From NCBI GenBank assembly GCA_913057685.1, contig CAJXOA010000010.1, positions 1 through 62,837 of the forward strand: a DNA stretch of 62,837 nt, written 5' to 3'. The translations under genes were made by a program, and so were the position numbers. A model generated the notes under the pieces. It did no database searches, was not told the origin of the DNA, and was given only the letters and a program-made list of their open reading frames with translations. How positions within the stretch are numbered: the first letter of the stretch is position 1; each line of letters begins with the position of its first letter. This document shows positions 47,633 to 55,516 of this stretch, piece after piece. This DNA comes from an uncultured Trueperaceae bacterium. Its GTDB lineage: Bacteria > Deinococcota > Deinococci > Deinococcales > Trueperaceae.

Positions 47633-47646
47633 ATTGGTACCGTACC
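47633..47646 (-). promoter_or_regulatory. Leaderless-type promoter of the subtilase
   Basis: Minus strand GGTACGGT (TACGGT 47644-47639), six bases, ATG at 47632. The divergent MFS gene has only a degenerate box (GACACT, six bases before its ATG at 47730). Confidence 0.6.
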
Positions 47647-47729
47647 AGGCGTCGTACCGATCCGCGGGGTGGCGCTCGCGGGACGCCCAACCGACCCGCC
47701 CCACCCGGTGCGCGTGCGACACTCGCGGA

Positions 47730-49193
47730 ATGGAGTCGATCCCCGCCGCCCACGATCCGCGCCGCCGCGCGTGGATCCTGGCGGCGGCCTCGCTCGGCGC
47801 GTTCGTCGCGACGTTCACCGGGACCGCCGTCAACGTCGCCCTCCCCAGCCTCGCCAAAGCGTTCGACGTGCCGTTCGCGGCGGTGCAGTGGGTGGTGCTC
47901 GCCTACCTCCTCACGACCGCCGCGTTGATGCCGATCGTCGGCCGGATCGCCGACATGGTCGGCAAGCGCGTCGTCCTGCTCGCGGGGTTCGCGACGTACG
48001 CGGCGGCGACGTTCGCCGCCGGTCTCGCGCCCGACCTGGCGTGGTTGATCGCCTTTCGCCTGGTCAACGGCGTGGGCTCGGCGATCCTGACGAGCATCGG
48101 GCTGGCGATCGTGACCGACGTCTTCCCCGCGGCGCAGCGGGGGCGCGCGATCGGCATCAACGGCGCGGTGTTGTCGGTCGGCGTGGTGATCGGGCCGACG
48201 TTGGGCGGGTTCCTCGTCGATCTCGGCTGGCGCTTCGTGTTCCTGGCCGGCGCGCCGGTGGCGCTCGCCGGGCTGCTGCTCGCGGCGTTCGCGGTGCCGT
48301 CCTACCCGGCGGGGGAGCGGCAGCGCTTCGATCTGCCCGGTGCACTGCTGTTGAGCGCGCTGCTGGCCAGCGGTTCGTTGGCCCTGACGCTCGCGCCGGA
48401 ACGCGGCGCGTTCGACCCGTGGATCCTCGCCGCGACGCTGCTCGTGATCGTGGGGACGCCGGCCTTCCTCGCGTGGGAGCGGCGGACGGCGCAGCCGGTG
48501 TTGGACCTGGCGTTGTTCCGCAACGCGGAGCTGTCGATGGGGCTCGTCATCGCGCTCGGGGTGTTCGTCTCGATCGCGGGCACGATCTTCGTCATGCCGT
48601 TCTACCTCGAGGACGTTCTCGGGCTGGCGCCGCGCAACGTGGGTCTCTTGATGTCGGTGACGCCGATCCTGTTGGTGATCGTTGCGCCGCTCGCGGGGAG
48701 TCTCGCCGACCGCTTCGGGGCGCGCCGCGTGACCGTGGCGGGCCTCGCCTTCGCGTTCGTCGGGTTCTCGCTCGTCTCGACCCTCGAGGCGGACACGACC
48801 GCGCTCGGGTTCGTGCTGCGCTTCACCTTCGTCGGCCTGGGCATGGCGACGTTCCAGACGCCGAACAACACCGCGATCATGGGCTCCGCTCCCGACGGCC
48901 GGTCGGGCGTCACGGGCGCCCTGTTGGGGCTCACGCGCGCCTTCGGGCAGTCGGGCGGCATCGCCGTGCTCGGGACCTTCTGGGCGGCGCGGGTCGTCGC
49001 TCGCGCCGGCGGGGAGGCGGGCGACGTCGGCCAGGCGGTCCTGACCCAAGCCCGGGTGGGCGCGGTGCACGACGTGATGCACGTCGTGCAGGTCCTGGTC
49101 GCCGCCTCGCTGGCGATCGCGGTGTGGGACCTCTGGCGCCGCTCCGCGCGGCGCGCGGGCGCGGTGGACGTCCGGCCCGCCGCGCACGACTGA
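47730..49193 (+). CDS. MFS transporter, DHA2 (EmrB/QacA) type
   Basis: Proton-driven exporter of 487 residues with about 14 helices. Signature regions are GTAVNVALPSLAKAF in helix 1 and GRIADMVGKRVVLL in the first cytoplasmic loop; motif C, INGAVLSVGVVIGPTLGG, marks an antiporter of the drug-efflux group. The ATG at 47730 has no Shine-Dalgarno site. The substrate is unknown. It is divergent from the subtilase, 97 bases apart, and no regulator gene is adjacent. Confidence 0.9.
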   Translation: MESIPAAHDPRRRAWILAAASLGAFVATFTGTAVNVALPSLAKAFDVPFAAVQWVVLAYLLTTAALMPIVGRIADMVGKRVVLLAGFATYAAATFAAGLAPDLAWLIAFRLVNGVGSAILTSIGLAIVTDVFPAAQRGRAIGINGAVLSVGVVIGPTLGGFLVDLGWRFVFLAGAPVALAGLLLAAFAVPSYPAGERQRFDLPGALLLSALLASGSLALTLAPERGAFDPWILAATLLVIVGTPAFLAWERRTAQPVLDLALFRNAELSMGLVIALGVFVSIAGTIFVMPFYLEDVLGLAPRNVGLLMSVTPILLVIVAPLAGSLADRFGARRVTVAGLAFAFVGFSLVSTLEADTTALGFVLRFTFVGLGMATFQTPNNTAIMGSAPDGRSGVTGALLGLTRAFGQSGGIAVLGTFWAARVVARAGGEAGDVGQAVLTQARVGAVHDVMHVVQVLVAASLAIAVWDLWRRSARRAGAVDVRPAAHD

Positions 49194-49331
49194 CACGACT
49201 GAAAGGGCCGCCCCCGGCTTTCCACACCCGACCTCCACGCCCTGCCTCCACGCCCCCTGGAGGCCCCAGGCCCCCCACCGCCGCTCCGTCGCGCGCCCCG
49301 GACCTCCGGGGTGCGCGTTCGTTCCTGGGGC

Positions 49332-49360
49332 TTGCGCCCCCTTTGGCTTTCGGTTATGTT
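49332..49360 (+). promoter_or_regulatory. Promoter of the amino-acid importer
   Basis: TTGCGC (49332-49337), a 17-base spacer and TATGTT (49355-49360). The leader is about 46 bases. The rest of the 49194-49413 gap holds no gene and only weak hairpins. Confidence 0.65.
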
Positions 49361-49413
49361 CTCGCGGTCGCGCCCAAGCGCGTCCATTTTTTCGATTCGA
49401 AAGCGAGGCTCCG

Positions 49414-50166
49414 ATGTTCCGATTCCCGTTCCTCCTCCTTCTCGTCGTCCTCACCACCGCCGCCTTCGCCCAACCCGACCTCGAGGGCCGCACCCTCCGC
49501 GTCGGGAGCGACACCACCTACCCACCCCTCGAGTTCGTCGACGCCTCCGGGGCCATCGTCGGCTACGACGTCGACCTCGTGAACGCCGCCTGCGAGATCC
49601 TGAACTGCACCGCGGAGTTCGTCACCACCGCCTGGGACGGCATCTTCCCCGCCCTCGCCGCCGGCGAGTTCGACCTCGTCGCCTCCGGCGTCACCATCAC
49701 CGCCGAACGCGACGAAACGATGGACTTCAGCGCCCCCTACGTCGAGGTCGGCCAATCGATCACCACCCGCGTCGAGGACGACGACCTGACGCTCGAGGAC
49801 TTCCAGGCCGACGGCAGCCCCCTCACGCTCGGCGCCCAACTCGGCACCACCAACGCCGACCTCGGTCGCGAGCTGGTCGGCGACGACCGCCTCCGCCTCT
49901 ACGACACCTTCAACGGCGCCGTCCTCGCGCTGCGCAACGGCGACGTCGACGGCGTCATCATCGACGACCTCAGCGCCGGCGAGTTCGTCCAGCGCTACGC
50001 CGGCGAACTCGTCCTCACCGTCGGCGGCCTCACCAGCGAACCGCTCGGCCTCGCCTTCCCCGAGGGCGACCCCCTCGCCGACGCCTTCAGCGAGGCGATC
50101 GAACGCCTCGAGGCGGACGGCACCCTCGACGCGCTCTACGCCACCTGGTTCGGCGGGACGCGCTGA
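49414..50166 (+). CDS. Polar amino-acid ABC transporter binding protein
   Basis: Family 3 binding protein of 250 residues: signal peptide (FPFLLLLVVLTTAAFA), then RVGSDTTYPPLEFVDASG and GYDVDLVNAACEIL, followed by WDGIFPALAAGEFDLVASG and TITAERDETMDFSAPY. The Arg and Asp that hold the amino-acid carboxyl and amino groups are in these motifs. A cationic or polar amino acid is likely. It is followed by one permease gene. Confidence 0.93.
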   Translation: MFRFPFLLLLVVLTTAAFAQPDLEGRTLRVGSDTTYPPLEFVDASGAIVGYDVDLVNAACEILNCTAEFVTTAWDGIFPALAAGEFDLVASGVTITAERDETMDFSAPYVEVGQSITTRVEDDDLTLEDFQADGSPLTLGAQLGTTNADLGRELVGDDRLRLYDTFNGAVLALRNGDVDGVIIDDLSAGEFVQRYAGELVLTVGGLTSEPLGLAFPEGDPLADAFSEAIERLEADGTLDALYATWFGGTR

Positions 50167-50233
50167 GGTCGCCCCCCGCGTCCGGACGGGGTGGGGTCGG
50201 CGGAGGCCGGCTCCACCCCGTGCGGAGGTCCCG

Positions 50234-51436
50234 ATGAACCGACCGCCACCCCACACGCCCCCGCGCCGCCGCCCGTTCGGCCGGGTGAAACCCAGCTACC
50301 TGGTGCTGCTGGCGGCGACGCCGCTCATCGTGACCGCCTACCTCCGCACCCCCGACTACCGCGACGCCCTCCTCTTCCTCCTCCCCGGCCTGCGCTACAC
50401 CCTGGCGGTCACCGTCCTCGCCTACGCCCTCGCCATCGCCCTCGGGCTCGTGCTCGCCGGCCTACTGCTGCTGCGCACCGGCCGGCGGACGGTGCCGACC
50501 TTCACGGCCACCGCCGCCCTCCTCGCCGCCGCGGGGGCCGCCCTGCTGGCGGGACCGACCGACACGCAGGTCCTGGCCGGCGCCCCGGACGGCCGCGTCG
50601 CGATCGTGCGCGGAACCCCCGACCGCATCGTCGACGCGGTCCGCGACGGAACCTACGCCGCGGACGCCGCCCCCCGCCGGTTCCTCTCCGCCCGCGACGT
50701 GGACGCCGCCCGCGCGTACCTCGCCGACGGCCGGGTCGCCGCCGTCCTGCTGCCCGCGGACGCCCTCCCCCCCGGGCTTCCCGAACGCTGGCGAGCGACG
50801 TACCTGCCCGACGCCTACCGCACCCCCGCCACCCTCCTGCTCGCCACCGCCGGCCTCGTCGCCCTCCTCGCCTTCGCCGCCTCGCAAACGCGGGAGCACC
50901 CCCTGGCGATCTTCGCGTCGCTGTACGTCGACCTCGTGCGCGGCATCCCGATGCTCGTCGTCATCCTCTTCGTCGGGTTCGTCCTCCCCGGCGCGCTGCG
51001 CGACCTGACCGGCGGTCGGCTGCAGATCCGCGACGACCTGCTGCGCGGCGTGCTCGCCGTCGCGATCGGCTACGCCGCCTACCTCGCGGAGATCTTCCGC
51101 GCCGGCCTCGAGGCGGTCCCCCGCGGGCAGGTCGAAGCCGCCCGCACGCTGGGCTTGAGCGGCCGCCAGACCGCCCGCTTCGTCGTCCTCCCCCAAGCGG
51201 TCCGCATCGTCCTCCCCCCGCTCGGCAACGAGTTCGTCGCCATGCTGAAGGACACCGCCCTCCTGAGCGTCATCGGGGTGGGCGACGTCACCCAGAAGGC
51301 GCGCGAGTACGGCGCGGCGACGCTGAACCTGTTCCCGCCGTATAACTCCGCCGCCGCCCTCTACGTCGCGCTGACCCTCACCGCGTCCAGCCTTCTGCGC
51401 GGCCTCGAGCGGCGCACCTCCGCCGCGGACCGCTGA
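50234..51436 (+). CDS. Amino-acid ABC transporter permease with an inserted domain
   Basis: HisM/GlnP-type permease, but 400 residues instead of about 220-240. The first helices (about 45-80) and the conserved core (about 225-395, with EAA loop AVPRGQVEAARTLGLSGRQTARFVVLPQA) are interrupted by about 140 residues: a membrane helix (92-107), a soluble part (108-197) and another helix (198-216). The soluble part contains VAIVRGTPDRIVDAVRDG and then AYLADGRVAAVLLPAD, which resembles one lobe of a family 3 binding protein. GGAGG precedes the ATG. No GlnQ-type ATPase gene follows. Confidence 0.88.
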   Translation: MNRPPPHTPPRRRPFGRVKPSYLVLLAATPLIVTAYLRTPDYRDALLFLLPGLRYTLAVTVLAYALAIALGLVLAGLLLLRTGRRTVPTFTATAALLAAAGAALLAGPTDTQVLAGAPDGRVAIVRGTPDRIVDAVRDGTYAADAAPRRFLSARDVDAARAYLADGRVAAVLLPADALPPGLPERWRATYLPDAYRTPATLLLATAGLVALLAFAASQTREHPLAIFASLYVDLVRGIPMLVVILFVGFVLPGALRDLTGGRLQIRDDLLRGVLAVAIGYAAYLAEIFRAGLEAVPRGQVEAARTLGLSGRQTARFVVLPQAVRIVLPPLGNEFVAMLKDTALLSVIGVGDVTQKAREYGAATLNLFPPYNSAAALYVALTLTASSLLRGLERRTSAADR

Positions 51437-51448
51437 CCCGCGCCGCGC

Positions 51449-51462
51449 GGTACGCTCCGCGC
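51449..51462 (+). promoter_or_regulatory. Leaderless-type promoter of alr
   Basis: GGTACGCT (TACGCT 51451-51456), six bases, GTG at 51463. Confidence 0.65.
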
Positions 51463-52647
51463 GTGCCGACGCCCGACCCGCTCGACGCCGCCGCGCCGGT
51501 CGCGACCATCGACCTGGACGCGATCGCGGCGAACGCCGCACGGCTCCGCACCCGCCTGCACGGCGGTGCGGACCTCCTCGCGGCGGTCAAGGCCGACGCC
51601 TACGGGCACGGTCTCCTGCCGGTCGCCCGGACCCTCGCCGCGACCGGCGTGCGCTGGTTCGGGGTCGCTACCCCGCACGAGGTCCGCACCCTCCGCGACG
51701 GCGGCGTCGCCGGCCGCATCCTCGTCTTCGGGCCCCTCCCGGCGCCGGCGCTTCCCCCCCTCCTGCCGCGGGGCGTCGACCTGAGCGTCGCGACGACCGA
51801 CGACGTCGCCGCCGTCGCCGACGCCGCCGCCCCCCTGCGCGCGGCGGGCGAGCTGCGCGAGGACGTCCCCCTGCACGTCGCGATCGATACCGGCATGGGG
51901 CGCATCGGGCCCCCTCCGGACGGCGTCGCCGCCGTCGCGCGCGCCGCGGCGGATCTCGAGGGCGTCCGCCTCGAGGGGGTGTGGACGCACTTCGCGCGCG
52001 CCGACGAGGCCGACCCGGCCCCGACCGACGCGCAGCACGCCGCCTACCTCGCGGCGCTCGACGCGCTCGCCGCCGACGGCCTCACCCCCACCCTGGCGCA
52101 CGCCGCGAACAGCGCCGCGACGCTCGCGCACCCCGCGACGCACCACGACCTGGTGCGGCCCGGCATCGCGCTCTATGGGCACGCCCCCGCCCCCGACCTC
52201 GCCGACGCCGCCGCCGACCTCACGCCCGCCCTGACGCTCGACGCGCCCGTCACGTTCGTCAAGGACGTCCCGGCCGGCACCGCCGTCAGTTACGGGCACG
52301 CCTGGACGGCGCCCCGCGCGACGCGCATCGCGACGGTCCGGCTCGGCTACGCCGACGGCTACCCGCGCGCCGCCTCGAACCTCGGCGACGCGCACCTCCC
52401 CGGCGGCGGCGCCGCCCGCGTCGTGGGGCGCGTGTGCATGGACCAACTGATGCTGGACGTCGGCGACGCCGACCTCGAACCCGGCGACCGCGTCACCCTG
52501 CTCGCCGGGGCGGGCCCGGCGGGCGCCGCGACGCTCGCCGCGCGCCTCGGCACGATCCCCTACGAACTGCTCGCGCGCGTCGGGCCGCGCGTCGTGCGCC
52601 GTTACCGGGGTGGGGGGTCGCCGTCGTCGGGGGACGCCCCCGGCTGA
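51463..52647 (+). CDS. alr: Alanine racemase
   Basis: PLP enzyme that makes D-alanine for the cell wall. The 394-residue protein has PLP-Lys43 in AAVKADAYGHG and catalytic Tyr277 in AVSYGHAW, plus GYADGYPR and VCMDQLMLDVG. Its last 46 bases overlap the end of the convergent CorC-type gene, so the C-terminal GGGSPSSGDAPG tail may be a result of that overlap. Confidence 0.96.
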   Translation: MPTPDPLDAAAPVATIDLDAIAANAARLRTRLHGGADLLAAVKADAYGHGLLPVARTLAATGVRWFGVATPHEVRTLRDGGVAGRILVFGPLPAPALPPLLPRGVDLSVATTDDVAAVADAAAPLRAAGELREDVPLHVAIDTGMGRIGPPPDGVAAVARAAADLEGVRLEGVWTHFARADEADPAPTDAQHAAYLAALDALAADGLTPTLAHAANSAATLAHPATHHDLVRPGIALYGHAPAPDLADAAADLTPALTLDAPVTFVKDVPAGTAVSYGHAWTAPRATRIATVRLGYADGYPRAASNLGDAHLPGGGAARVVGRVCMDQLMLDVGDADLEPGDRVTLLAGAGPAGAATLAARLGTIPYELLARVGPRVVRRYRGGGSPSSGDAPG

Positions 52648-54203
52648 ACGGCGGGCGAGGGCAGGGACGGCGAGGCCGGCACGTCGGCCTCGGCGGACGC
52701 CCCGCCCCCCGCCTCCACGTCGCCGGGGAACGGCGTGCGGTGCAGCGTCACCCGCACGCGGCTGACGCGCCGTTCGTCCCCCTCGATCACCTCGAAGTCC
52801 GCCCCGTCGTGCGCCAACCGGTCGCCGACCTGCGGGATCGAGCCGTACCGGGCGATCAGGAACCCCGCGAGGGTGTCGTACTCCCCCTCGTCCTCGAACA
52901 CCAACTGCAGCGTCTCGCCGACCTCCTCGAGGTTCGTGGTGCCCTGCACCAGGTAGACGCCGTCCCCCTGATCGACGACGTCGGCCGCCTCCACCTCGTC
53001 GCTCTCGTCGTAGATCTCGCCGGTGATCTCCTCGATGACGTCCTCGAGCGTCACGAGGCCCGCCGTCCCCCCGAACTCGTCGACGACGACGGCGAGGTGC
53101 ACCTTGCGCTGCCGCATGTCGCGCAGCAGGGCGAGGACCGACAACGTTTCGGGCACGTACTGCGGCGGCCCCATGAGGTCCGCGACCGTCCGGCTCGCCA
53201 GCGCATCGGGTTGCCCCAAGTACGGCAACAGGTCGCGCGCCAGGACGATCCCGCGCATCTCGTCGATCGTCTCCTCGTAGACCGGGACGCGGCTGTAGCC
53301 GTGCTCGGTGACGAGCGCCAACAGCTCCTCGAGCGGCGCGTCGGCGGGGACCGCGACGACGTCGACGCGGGGCGTCATCACCTCCCGCACGACCGTCTCC
53401 TCGAGGTCGATGATCCCCTTGATCATGCGCTCCTCCTGCGCCTCGATGACGCCGGACTCCTCCGCGCTGCGGAGCATGAGGCGCAGTTCGTTCTCGGTGA
53501 TCAACGGCGACGACGCCGGCTCCAGGCGGACGCTGCGCAACAGCAGGGTCGTGAGCCACGTGAAGAAGCGCCCGACCGGGTAGAGCACGACCGACAGGAC
53601 GTACACCGGACGGATCACGACGCGACTGAAGCCCACGGCGTTGTGCACCGCCAACGACTTCGGGGTGATCTCCCCGAAGATCAGCACCAACACCGTCATG
53701 ATCCCGGTCGCGTAGCCCACCGCCAACGACTCCGCGAAGCCCACCTGGCGCGAGATCTGGATCGACATCTGCGTCACCAACGCCGTCGCGCCGATGTTCA
53801 CCAGGTTGTTGCCGATCAACAGCGTCGTGATGAAGCGCGTCGGCTGCCGCTCGAGCAACGCGAAGACGCCGGTCGGGTCGAGGCCGTCCTCGCGCAACTG
53901 CCGGATCTTCCACGCGCCGAGCGCCGTCAACGCCGTCTCGGAGCCCGACATGGCGCCCGACAGCAGCAGCAACGCCACCAACAACGCCACCTGCCACGCC
54001 TGCACGCCGACCTCCGGCGGGGCGGGCACCTGCGCCCAGGCGAGGAGGGGGACGCCGACCGCCAGGACGACCAACGACGCGACGAGGCCCGCGCGCGACG
54101 CGCGCGGCCGACCGACGTCCGGCGGAGCGGAGGGGGGAGGGGGGGAGCTGCGCGGCGACCTGCGCGGTCGCCGCGATCGACTGGGAGGCGAGTCTTCGTC
54201 CAT
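52602..54203 (-). CDS. CNNM/CorC-type CBS-domain membrane protein
   Basis: A 533-residue hemolysin C-like protein: Pro/Arg/Ser-rich N-terminus, then a DUF21 (CNNM) membrane domain (about 60-235, with GSETALTALG and FGEITPKSLAV), two CBS domains (about 255-375, VMTPRVDVVAVP and ALLRDMRQRKVHLAVVVDEFGGTAGLVTLEDVIEEI), a CorC_HlyC domain (about 390-475) and a low-complexity tail. CNNM relatives move Mg2+ or Na+. TAGCAT lies ten bases before the ATG, so the leader is very short. Its 3' end overlaps alr by 46 bp. Confidence 0.92.
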   Translation of the reverse strand: MDEDSPPSRSRRPRRSPRSSPPPPSAPPDVGRPRASRAGLVASLVVLAVGVPLLAWAQVPAPPEVGVQAWQVALLVALLLLSGAMSGSETALTALGAWKIRQLREDGLDPTGVFALLERQPTRFITTLLIGNNLVNIGATALVTQMSIQISRQVGFAESLAVGYATGIMTVLVLIFGEITPKSLAVHNAVGFSRVVIRPVYVLSVVLYPVGRFFTWLTTLLLRSVRLEPASSPLITENELRLMLRSAEESGVIEAQEERMIKGIIDLEETVVREVMTPRVDVVAVPADAPLEELLALVTEHGYSRVPVYEETIDEMRGIVLARDLLPYLGQPDALASRTVADLMGPPQYVPETLSVLALLRDMRQRKVHLAVVVDEFGGTAGLVTLEDVIEEITGEIYDESDEVEAADVVDQGDGVYLVQGTTNLEEVGETLQLVFEDEGEYDTLAGFLIARYGSIPQVGDRLAHDGADFEVIEGDERRVSRVRVTLHRTPFPGDVEAGGGASAEADVPASPSLPSPAVQPGASPDDGDPPPR

Positions 54204-54260
54204 GCCTGGAGGGATGCTAGCACGCGCCGCGCGCGGCGGCGTACGCGGGGACCGCTGCGG

Positions 54261-54280
54261 TATCCTGCCGGCTCGGAGGA
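54261..54280 (+). promoter_or_regulatory. Promoter and ribosome site of the deoxynucleoside kinases
   Basis: GGTATCCT (TATCCT 54261-54266) followed by GGAGGA (54275-54280) five bases before the GTG. The leader is about 13 bases. The divergent CorC-type box TAGCAT is at 54219-54214. Confidence 0.6.
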
Positions 54281-54285
54281 CGGCC

Positions 54286-54888
54286 GTGGCCACCATCGCG
54301 ATCGAAGGCCCCATCGGGGTCGGCAAGACCAGCCTGACGCACCTTCTCGCCGAACGCCTCGACGCGCGCGTCGTCCTCGAGGTCGTCGAGGAGAACCCGT
54401 TCCTCGCCCGCTTCTACGAGGACCCCGGGCGCTGGGCGTTCAACGTCCAGACGTTCTTTTTGCTCTCGCGCTTCCGGCAGTCGCAGGAACAGGCGCAGGG
54501 CGACCTGTTCGCCACCCACACGGTCGCCGACTACCTGTTCGACAAGGACCGCATCTTCGCGTCGCTGAACCTGAGCGGCGACGAGTGGGCGCTGTACGAG
54601 GACCTCTACGCCTCCCTCCGCCCCCGCCTCACGCCCCCCGACGTCGTCGTGCACCTGCGCGCCGACCCGGAGGTGTTGCTCCAGCGCATCGCGAAACGGG
54701 GGCGGCCGTTCGAGACCGCCATCGACCCCGACTACCTGCGGCGGCTCGCGGCGGCGTACGACGCCTTCTTCGAGCGCTACCCCCACCCGGTCGTCACCAT
54801 CCCCGCCGCCGAGGTCGACTTCGTCGGGTCGCCCACCGACCGCGACGCGGTCCTCGCGCAGGTCCTCGCGCCGTTGAAGGCGGCCTGA
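54286..54888 (+). CDS. Deoxynucleoside kinase 1
   Basis: Salvage kinase that phosphorylates deoxynucleosides, 200 residues. P-loop EGPIGVGKTSLTH, the VVEENPFLARFYEDP substrate region, THTVADYLFDKDRIFA (in place of the DRS motif; similar to deoxyguanosine kinases) and the LID region IAKRGRPFE. GTG at 54286 is chosen for its GGAGGA site. Together with the next gene it forms a dNK pair like those of Deinococcus and Bacillus. Confidence 0.93.
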   Translation: MATIAIEGPIGVGKTSLTHLLAERLDARVVLEVVEENPFLARFYEDPGRWAFNVQTFFLLSRFRQSQEQAQGDLFATHTVADYLFDKDRIFASLNLSGDEWALYEDLYASLRPRLTPPDVVVHLRADPEVLLQRIAKRGRPFETAIDPDYLRRLAAAYDAFFERYPHPVVTIPAAEVDFVGSPTDRDAVLAQVLAPLKAA

Positions 54889-55514
54889 TGTACGTCGCGA
54901 TCGCCGGCAACGTCGGGGTCGGCAAATCCAGCCTCACGACCCGCCTCGCGGACCGCTACGGGCTCGCCCCGATCTTCGAGGCGGTCGACGAGAACCCGTA
55001 CCTCGGCGACTTCTACGCCGACATGCCGCGCTGGGCGTACCACTCGCAGACCTTCTTCCTCGCCGAACGCCTCCGCCAGCACCTGCGGCAGGTCAACCCC
55101 GGCGAACGCATCGTGCAGGACCGCACCATCTACGAGGACGCCGACGTGTTCGCGCGAGCGCTGTACACGCGCGGCGTCATGAGCGAACGCGACTGGGCGT
55201 CGTACCGCCGCCTCTACGACGCGATCGCCGCGACGTTGCGGCCGCCCGACCTGCTCGTGTACCTGCGCGCGTCGCTGCCGACCCTGCAGGCGCGCATCGC
55301 CCGGCGGGGGCGGGGCTACGAAAGCGACATCGACGCCGACTACCTGGCGACCCTGAACGACCTGTACGACACCTTCGCCGCCACCTTCGACGCCGCCCGC
55401 GTCGTGACGATCGACGCCGACGCCCTCGACTTCGTCGGGCGCGAAGCGGACTTCGCCGCCCTCTGCGCCGACCTCGAACGGCACGGCCTCACGCCGCCGG
55501 TGATGCGGGGGTAG
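54888..55514 (+). CDS. Deoxynucleoside kinase 2
   Basis: Second kinase of the pair, 208 residues, starting at ATG inside the TGATG overlap. P-loop AGNVGVGKSSL, DENPYLGDFYADMPRWAYHSQ and the classic DR(T/S) motif in IVQDRTIYEDADVFA, then LID ARRGRGYE. It resembles deoxyadenosine/deoxycytidine kinases. Gene order suggests heterodimer formation, which is known for some paired dNKs. murE follows three bases later. Confidence 0.93.
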   Translation: MYVAIAGNVGVGKSSLTTRLADRYGLAPIFEAVDENPYLGDFYADMPRWAYHSQTFFLAERLRQHLRQVNPGERIVQDRTIYEDADVFARALYTRGVMSERDWASYRRLYDAIAATLRPPDLLVYLRASLPTLQARIARRGRGYESDIDADYLATLNDLYDTFAATFDAARVVTIDADALDFVGREADFAALCADLERHGLTPPVMRG

Positions 55515-55516
55515 GG

